A DNA stretch of 36,526 nt from Rhodospirillaceae bacterium (lineage in GTDB: Bacteria > Pseudomonadota > Alphaproteobacteria > JAEULC01), in contig JAHFPH010000021.1 of the NCBI GenBank assembly GCA_023266845.1, forward strand, positions 1 to 36,526, written 5' to 3'. Below are positions 31,901 to 36,526 of this stretch, in pieces. The notes under the pieces were generated by a model. The model saw only the letters and a list, made by a program, of their open reading frames with translations, did no database searches and was not told the DNA's origin. A program made the translations under genes and the position numbers. How positions within the stretch are numbered: the stretch's first letter is position 1; each line of letters begins with the position of its first letter.

Positions 31901-32731
31901 TGGGAGGCCCTGGGCAAGCAGACCGGGCGCGATCACAAGCACTTGGCCGAAACGCGTGAGGACGAAAAGCTGCGTTTCCGCGACCTGCAGGCGCAGCCGC
32001 GCAAGATCATCTCGTCGCCGACCTGGAGCGGAATCGAATCCGAGCATGTCAGCTATAACGCCGGCTACACCAACGTGCACGAGCTGATCCCCTGGCGCAC
32101 GCTCACGGGCCGCCAGCAGCTCTACCAGGATCATCCCTGGATGCTGGCGTTCGGCGAGGGCTTATGCGTCTATCGCCCGCCCATCGACACCAAAACGATC
32201 GCGCCGATGCTGGACAAGCGCGGCAACGGCAACCCCGAACTGGTATTGAACTTCATCACCCCGCACCAGAAATGGGGCATCCACAGCACCTATACCGACA
32301 ACCTGCTGATGCTCACCCTGTCGCGCGGCGGGCCGATCGTGTGGCTGAGCGAGATCGACGCCAAGAAGATCGGGATCGAGGACAACGACTGGGTCGAGGT
32401 CTTCAACGTCAACGGTGCGCTGGTCGCCCGCGCCGTGGTCAGCCAGCGCGTGCCGGAAGGCATGGTGATGATGTACCACGCTCAGGAAAAGATCGTGAAC
32501 GTGCCGGGCAGCGAGATTACGCACACCCGCGGTGGCATCCACAACTCGGTCACCCGGACCTGTTTAAAGCCCACCCACATGATCGGCGGCTACGCGCAGC
32601 AGAGTTACGGCTTCAACTACCACGGCACGGTCGGCACGAACCGCGACGAGTTCGTGATCGTGCGCAAGATGGCCACGGTTGACTGGCTGGACGCGCCGCT
32701 GGTGCAAGCCCCGGCCCAGGCTGCCGAGTAG
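28988..32731 (+). CDS. narG: Respiratory nitrate reductase alpha subunit NarG
   Basis: The 1247-residue catalytic subunit reduces nitrate to nitrite at a Mo-bisMGD centre on the cytoplasmic face of the membrane. The FS0 4Fe-4S cluster ligands are H50, C54, C58 and C93, each one position later than in E. coli NarG. The molybdenum ligand is then D223 in YCDLPP, the equivalent of E. coli Asp222. WGSNVPQTRTPDAHF and WGEQTDVPESADWYNS are near-identical to classical NarG. Length matches the family (about 1247). AGCGGAG lies 6 bases before the ATG. No twin-arginine signal is evident at the N-terminus, as expected for a cytoplasm-facing Nar enzyme. It is followed 9 bases later by narH. Confidence 0.98.
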   Translation: MSHFLDRLLFFRKNIDSFSGGHGTVTNEDRTWEDGYRNRWAHDRIVRSTHGVNCTGSCSWKIYVKGGIVTWETQQTDYPRTRPDLPNHEPRGCSRGASYSWYLYSANRIKYPMVRGRLLKLWRAAKAVHKNPVLAWKSIVEDPDQVKHYKSIRGRGGLVRVAWDEANEIVAAANIHTIKTHGPDRVIGFSPIPAMSMVSYAAGSRYLSLIGGVCMSFYDWYCDLPPSSPQTWGEQTDVPESADWYNSGFIMMWGSNVPQTRTPDAHFMTEVRYKGTKVVTVTPDYSEASKFADLWLAPKQGTDAALAMAIGHVILKEYHLAGKSPYFENYCRQYTDMPMLVKLVERDGRYVPDRFLRAADFENNLGEANNPDWKTVAIDEITGKPVVPRGSVGFRWGEQGKWNLEAKASEGSGIKPRLTLINARDHALPVAFPYFGGREHPHFTASARGDVLVRNVPAMRVKLKDGEVLIATVFDLLVANYGIDRGLGGGDVASSFHDDVPYTPAWQEKITGVSRDKVIAVALDFADNADKTQGRSMVILGAAVNHWYHGDMIYRGIINMLVMCGCIGKSGGGWSHYVGQEKLRPQTGWTPLAFALDWSRPPRQMNSTSFFYAHTSQWRHEKLGVDEILSPLVDKGKMQGSLIDFNVRSERMGWLPSAPQLAVNPLNITREAIAAGKESAPYATAALKAGSLHMSCEDPDNPVNFPRNMFVWRSNLLGSSGKGHEYFLKYLLGAQHGVQGKDLGEEGGQKPTEVKWRDQAPEGKLDLLVTLDFRMSTTCMYSDIVLPTATWYEKHDLNTSDMHPFIHPLSAAVDPAWQARSDWEIFKGIARKFSELCSGHLGVEKDLVLTPIMHDSPGELAQPYAPRDWKKGECEPIPGKTMPAMTVVERDYPNTYKKFTALGPLMTKLGNGGKGIGWNTDTEVTALGELNYLVTDDGVSKGLPRIETDIDAAEVILMLAPETNGHVAVKAWEALGKQTGRDHKHLAETREDEKLRFRDLQAQPRKIISSPTWSGIESEHVSYNAGYTNVHELIPWRTLTGRQQLYQDHPWMLAFGEGLCVYRPPIDTKTIAPMLDKRGNGNPELVLNFITPHQKWGIHSTYTDNLLMLTLSRGGPIVWLSEIDAKKIGIEDNDWVEVFNVNGALVARAVVSQRVPEGMVMMYHAQEKIVNVPGSEITHTRGGIHNSVTRTCLKPTHMIGGYAQQSYGFNYHGTVGTNRDEFVIVRKMATVDWLDAPLVQAPAQAAE

Positions 32732-32740
32732 GAGATTGAC

Positions 32741-34258
32741 ATGAAAGTCCGCGCGCAAATTGCCATGGTCCTGAACCTCGACAAGTGCATCGGGTGCCAC
32801 ACCTGCTCGGTCACCTGCAAGAACGTGTGGACCAGCCGCGAAGGCGTGGAATACGCGTGGTTCAACAACGTCGAAACCAAGCCCGGCATCGGCTATCCCA
32901 AAAATTGGGAGGACCAGGACAAATGGCGGGGCGGCTGGCGGCGCACGGCGTCGGGCCGCATCCAGCCGCGCATCGGTGGCAAGTGGCGCGTGCTGGCGAA
33001 TATCTTCGCCAATCCGCAAATGCCCGAGATCGACGACTACTACGAGCCGTTCACCTTCGATTACGAACATCTGCAAAGCGCGCCCGAGAGCCAGGCAATG
33101 CCCGTGGCGCGGCCGGTTTCGCTGATCACCGGCCAGCGCATGGAAAAGATCGAGTGGGGCCCGAACTGGGAGGAGATTTTGGGCACGGAATTTGCCAAGC
33201 GCTCGAAGGACAAAAACTTCGACAACGTGCAGAAAGAGATCTATGGGCAGTTCGAGAACACCTTCATGTTCTACCTGCCGCGGCTGTGCGAGCATTGCCT
33301 AAACCCGTCCTGCGTGGCGTCCTGTCCGTCCGGGTCGATCTACAAACGCGAGGAAGACGGCGTCGTCCTGATCGACCAGGATAAATGCCGCGGCTGGCGC
33401 ATGTGCGTCAGCGCCTGTCCTTACAAGAAAATTTACTACAACTGGCAATCAGGCAAAGCCGAGAAATGCACCTTCTGCTACCCGCGCATCGAAGCGGGCG
33501 AGCCGACAGTGTGCTCGGAGACCTGTGTCGGGCGCATCCGGTATCTCGGCGTGCTGCTCTACGACGCCGACCGCATCGAAGAGGCGGCGAGCGTCCAGAA
33601 TGAAAAGGACCTGTACCCGGCGCAGCTCGGCATTTTCCTCAATCCCTACGATCCCGCCGTGATCGAGCAGGCGCTGAAGGACGGCGTGCCCCAGGCCTGG
33701 CTCGACGCGGCGCAGCGTTCGCCCGCCTACAAGATGGCCATCGACTGGAAGGTGGCGTTTCCGCTGCACCCGGAATTCCGCACCCTGCCGATGGTCTGGT
33801 ACGTGCCGCCGTTGTCGCCGATCCAGGCTGCGGCCGATGCGGGCAAGGTCGGCTTCGATGGCGCGCTACCCGACGTGCGCAAGCTGCGCATTCCCGTGCG
33901 CTACCTGGCAAACCTGCTGACGGCCGGTGACGAGGAAGCCGTGATCGGGGGTCTTGAGCGGCTGATGGCGATGCGCGTGCATATGCGCGCGCGCCACGTC
34001 GAAGGGCGAGTGGACACCGCCGTCCTCGACCGCGTGGGGCTGACACAGGCGCAAGTCGACGAAATGTACCGCTACATGGCGATCGCCAACTACGAGGACC
34101 GCTACGTGATTCCGTCGACCCACCGCGAATATGCCGAGAACACTTACGACTTGAAAGGGAGCTGCGGCTTCAGCTTTGGCAATGGCTGCTCCGATGGCGC
34201 CAGTACCGCCAGCCTGTTCAGTCCGCACAAAGGCGCCAAGACGAAGGAGACGGTATGA
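32741..34258 (+). CDS. narH: Respiratory nitrate reductase beta subunit NarH
   Basis: The 505-residue electron-transfer subunit passes electrons from NarI haems to NarG through four clusters. Cysteine groups are C16/19/22/26, C183/186/191/195, C216/222/226 and C243/246/258/262. In the third group, W219 replaces a cysteine, giving the 3Fe-4S cluster characteristic of NarH. AGGAGA overlaps the narG stop and precedes the ATG. The narH stop overlaps the narJ start region (ATGATG). The length is typical. Confidence 0.98.
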   Translation: MKVRAQIAMVLNLDKCIGCHTCSVTCKNVWTSREGVEYAWFNNVETKPGIGYPKNWEDQDKWRGGWRRTASGRIQPRIGGKWRVLANIFANPQMPEIDDYYEPFTFDYEHLQSAPESQAMPVARPVSLITGQRMEKIEWGPNWEEILGTEFAKRSKDKNFDNVQKEIYGQFENTFMFYLPRLCEHCLNPSCVASCPSGSIYKREEDGVVLIDQDKCRGWRMCVSACPYKKIYYNWQSGKAEKCTFCYPRIEAGEPTVCSETCVGRIRYLGVLLYDADRIEEAASVQNEKDLYPAQLGIFLNPYDPAVIEQALKDGVPQAWLDAAQRSPAYKMAIDWKVAFPLHPEFRTLPMVWYVPPLSPIQAAADAGKVGFDGALPDVRKLRIPVRYLANLLTAGDEEAVIGGLERLMAMRVHMRARHVEGRVDTAVLDRVGLTQAQVDEMYRYMAIANYEDRYVIPSTHREYAENTYDLKGSCGFSFGNGCSDGASTASLFSPHKGAKTKETV

Positions 34259-34929
34259 TGCAGCGGACGCTCAAAGCACTGGCTGCGCTGCTGGCCTATC
34301 CGCAGCAGCCGCTGATCGACACGATGCCGGAGATCAGCGGCGAAGTCGGCCGCTCGGATAGTCTATCGACCGCTGTGCGCGCCGGGCTGACCCGCCTGGG
34401 TACGTTGCTATATGGTGGCGATCTGATCGACGCTCAGGAGCGCTACGTGGCGCTGTTCGACCGCACACGCTCGCTGTCGCTGCATCTGTTCGAGCATGTC
34501 CACGGCGACTCGCGCGAGCGCGGGCCGGCGATGGTCGATCTGTTGTCGGTCTATAGCCACCACGGACTGGAAATCGCCGACAACGAACTGCCGGACTATC
34601 TTCCGCTCTATCTCGAGTATGCGTCGACCCTGGATGCGGAAGCGGCACGGGCTGCGCTAGACGACGTGGCGCAGATCCTCCGGCCTATCCGTGACCGGCT
34701 GGTCAAGCGCCATTCGCCCTATGCGCCTGTGTTTGACGCCATATTGATCCTTGCCGGCGCCTGGGTCCCGGCCGGCGAGGGCGCGGGCGATCCCGAGGAG
34801 GACGATCCCGCGGCGCTCGACCGCGCCTGGGAAGAGGCGGCCGTGATGTTCGGGCCCGATGCGGCGCCGGACAGGAACCAGGGCTGCGGCCGCGCCGAGA
34901 CGATCCTCGCGCGCATGAACGTGCAATGA
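34255..34929 (+). CDS. narJ: Nitrate reductase assembly chaperone NarJ
   Basis: A 224-residue redox-enzyme maturation protein of the TorD/NarJ family. It binds the NarG N-terminus, assists Mo-cofactor and FS0 insertion and delays membrane docking. Typical features are an all-helical fold, QERYVALFDRTRSLSLHLFEHVHGDSRERGPAM near residues 62-95 and the LPDYLPLYLEY motif. Two adjacent ATGs (34255, 34258) overlap the narH stop; AAGGAGA upstream fits both. It is not part of the final enzyme. Confidence 0.94.
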   Translation: MMQRTLKALAALLAYPQQPLIDTMPEISGEVGRSDSLSTAVRAGLTRLGTLLYGGDLIDAQERYVALFDRTRSLSLHLFEHVHGDSRERGPAMVDLLSVYSHHGLEIADNELPDYLPLYLEYASTLDAEAARAALDDVAQILRPIRDRLVKRHSPYAPVFDAILILAGAWVPAGEGAGDPEEDDPAALDRAWEEAAVMFGPDAAPDRNQGCGRAETILARMNVQ

Positions 34930-34942
34930 AAGTGGAATGAAC

Positions 34943-35650
34943 ATGCGTGCATATATTCACGAATTCGTCTTCGGCATCTACCCCTATATCTGCGCGACGG
35001 TATTTCTGGTCGGCAGCCTGGTCCGCTTCGACCGCGAGCAGTACACGTGGCGCAGCGGGTCAAGCCAGCTCTTGCGCAAGCGCCAGCTGCGCTGGGGCAG
35101 CAACCTGTTTCATGTCGGCATCCTGTTCCTGTTCTTCGGCCACACTGTCGGCATGCTGACGCCGCATTGGGCGTACGCGTGGCTGATCTCCTCCGGTGGC
35201 AAGCAGATCATGGCTATGGTCAGCGGTGGCATCGCCGGCCTGCTGTGCTTCGTCGGTCTCAGCATGCTGCTGCATCGCCGGCTGGTCGACCCGCGCATTC
35301 GCGTGACCAGCAGCAACATGGATATCGCGATCCTGGGCATTCTTTGGGTGCAACTTACGCTCGGCCTGGTCACCATTCCCTTCTCAAGCCAGCATCTCGA
35401 CGGTTCGACCATGGTTCTGCTGGCGGAATGGGCGCAGCACATCGTCACGCTCAGGCCCGATGCCGCCGATTTGGTGGTGGGCGTACCGTGGATCTTCAAG
35501 CTGCACATGGCGTTGGGCATGACGATCTTCCTGCTGTTCCCATTCAGTCGCCTGGTGCATATCTGGAGCGCGCCGATCGGCTACATCTTCCGCCCATACC
35601 AGGTCGTGCGCGCGCGTGGCAATGCGCGCATGTACAGGGCAGGTCACTGA
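34943..35650 (+). CDS. narI: Respiratory nitrate reductase gamma subunit NarI
   Basis: The 235-residue membrane cytochrome b oxidises quinol and feeds NarGH. Five membrane helices are apparent. Haem ligands H57 and H67 (NLFHVGILFLFFGH) and H188 and H206 (KLHMALG, RLVHIW) each fall one residue after the E. coli ligands 56, 66, 187 and 205. I prefer ATG 34943, with AGTGGA 6 bases upstream; an ATG at 34937 adds two residues but has no spacing from that site. The stop overlaps the next start as TGATG. Confidence 0.95.
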   Translation: MRAYIHEFVFGIYPYICATVFLVGSLVRFDREQYTWRSGSSQLLRKRQLRWGSNLFHVGILFLFFGHTVGMLTPHWAYAWLISSGGKQIMAMVSGGIAGLLCFVGLSMLLHRRLVDPRIRVTSSNMDIAILGILWVQLTLGLVTIPFSSQHLDGSTMVLLAEWAQHIVTLRPDAADLVVGVPWIFKLHMALGMTIFLLFPFSRLVHIWSAPIGYIFRPYQVVRARGNARMYRAGH

Positions 35651-36468
35651 TGGCTTGCGGTTGCAGCGATCGCCCGGCAGTCGCTCCCATCGACCGCGTT
35701 GCGGTCAATGGCGTCGAGATCGCCGAGCAGGCGATTCTCGCCGAGATGCAGAACCATCCGGCCGGCAGCGCCGGCCAGGCGGCGCGCCTGGCGGCCGAGG
35801 CGCTGGCCGTGCGCGAATTGCTCTTGCAGGAGGCGCGGCGTCTTGGCATCAGCACGGACGCCGAGTTCGACGAGACGCCGGAGGAAGCCACGATCCGCGG
35901 GCTGATCGAGCGCGAAGTGGCCGCGCCCACCGCAGGCGAGACGATTTGCCGGCGTTACTACGACGACAACCGCGATCGCTTCCGCTCACCCGAGGCGTTG
36001 GAGACCGAGCATATCCTTTACGCTGCCGCGCCGGGCGACGCGGCGGCGCGTCTGGCGGCGAAAGCGCGGGCGCAATCGGCGCTGGAATGCGTGCTGGGCA
36101 AACCCGCGCTGTTCGGCAAGATAGCGCGCGAGGAATCCGACTGCCCATCACGCGAGCACGATGGGCGGATGGGCGCGGTGCAGCGCGGCGACGCCGACCC
36201 CGTATTCGAGACCTATCTGATGAGCTTGGCCGAAGGCGAGATCTGCCCGCAGCTCGTCGAAACCAAATATGGCTTCCACGTCATCCGCCTCAACCGCAAG
36301 CTTTCCGGCCGCGAGCTGCCCTTCGAGCACGTCAAGCCGCGCATCGCGGAGTTTCTAGAGGACTCGGCCTGGCGCAGCGCAGTGCGGCAATATGTTTCGA
36401 TTCTCACCGGGCGCGCGGAGATCGAGGGTGTGACGCTCGCCGCCGCCGGATCGCCGCTGGTGCAGTAG
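35650..36468 (+). CDS. Parvulin-type peptidyl-prolyl isomerase (PpiC/NifM-like) of the nar operon
   Basis: A 272-residue cytoplasmic protein with no signal peptide. An N-terminal helical region carries two early cysteines (MACGCSD). A parvulin domain runs from about 115 to 225 (ETEHILYAA, FGKIAREESDCPS, DGRMGAVQRGD, VETKYGFHVIRL). The same gene follows narI in Pseudomonas aeruginosa nar operons as I recall, where it is thought to help fold the reductase, as NifM does for nitrogenase. The ATG overlaps the narI stop, showing coupling. The client protein is unproven. Confidence 0.92.
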   Translation: MACGCSDRPAVAPIDRVAVNGVEIAEQAILAEMQNHPAGSAGQAARLAAEALAVRELLLQEARRLGISTDAEFDETPEEATIRGLIEREVAAPTAGETICRRYYDDNRDRFRSPEALETEHILYAAAPGDAAARLAAKARAQSALECVLGKPALFGKIAREESDCPSREHDGRMGAVQRGDADPVFETYLMSLAEGEICPQLVETKYGFHVIRLNRKLSGRELPFEHVKPRIAEFLEDSAWRSAVRQYVSILTGRAEIEGVTLAAAGSPLVQ

Positions 36469-36526
36469 ATGCTTACCTGTCCTGTTACCGGCGTGAAAAT
36501 CGGACAAATCGCTGAACACCCCGTTC
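36469..36526 (+). CDS. Possible start of the next gene, cut by the window edge
   Basis: An ATG directly follows the ppiC stop and the frame is open to the window end (MLTCPVTGVKIGQIAEHPV). There is no clear Shine-Dalgarno and 19 residues are too few to identify. In other nar operons a molybdenum-cofactor gene such as moaA often follows here, but this segment does not resemble the MoaA N-terminus. Confidence 0.25.
   Translation, partial: MLTCPVTGVKIGQIAEHPV

Noticed and set aside
1-36526. Search for CRISPR arrays, insertion sequences, phage genes, tRNA or rRNA genes.
   Set aside because: No regularly spaced repeats, transposase or integrase motifs, or tRNA-like cloverleaf sequences were noticed on reading.

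Overview
This is a GC-rich bacterial chromosome segment, most likely from an alphaproteobacterium. That placement rests on a hybrid FixL-type haem-PAS kinase, an FxkR-like OmpR regulator and a FixK-type Crp/Fnr protein encoded together, plus a class I PHA synthase, phasin and ChaB-like protein. I cannot place it to order or genus. No rRNA, tRNA, insertion sequence, phage gene or CRISPR array was seen, and no gene-free stretch exceeds about 260 bases.

Layout. (1) 1-5514: the C-terminal part of a Cu+-type P-ATPase, an FtsH protease with a coupled membrane protein, and a Spy-like/DUF2933/methyltransferase operon. (2) 5515-10883: a lone ABC transmembrane domain protein with an APC permease, then Hsp20, a phasin, a ChaB-like protein, a membrane protein of unknown function and a tandem universal stress protein. 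(3) 10884-20888: an MgtA-type P-ATPase, a small cytochrome c, PHA synthase, two CBS-domain proteins, an ADP-forming acyl-CoA synthetase fused to a GNAT domain, and two unrecognised proteins. (4) 21043-26080: the sensory core, with a hybrid FixL-like haem-PAS kinase, an FxkR-like response regulator, a FixK-like Crp/Fnr regulator and a single-domain receiver, followed by two small proteins. (5) 26126-36468: a respiratory nitrate reductase operon narK1-narK2-narG-narH-narJ-narI-ppiC. The last 58 bases may hold the start of another gene.

How it fits together. Eleven intergenic sites match NTGA-N6-TCAA, the FNR/FixK box, and most lie about 40 bases from a plausible transcription start for the adjacent stress, storage or respiration gene. 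The window also encodes a regulator with the E-x-x-S-R recognition helix expected to read this box. Between the FxkR-like gene and the fixK-like gene lies a direct repeat GTCACA-N4-GTCACA that resembles the FxkR 'K-box' known from rhizobia. The most economical reading is a self-contained low-oxygen circuit: haem-PAS kinase, FxkR-like regulator, K-box, FixK-like protein, box-bearing promoters. It would switch on nitrate respiration together with a survival programme (proteolysis, chaperone, Usp, PHB, CBS sensors, ion pumps). This resembles in content the low-oxygen-activated (lxa) locus of Burkholderia and the DosR-type dormancy regulon. The wiring is inference; the genes and sites are seen in the sequence.
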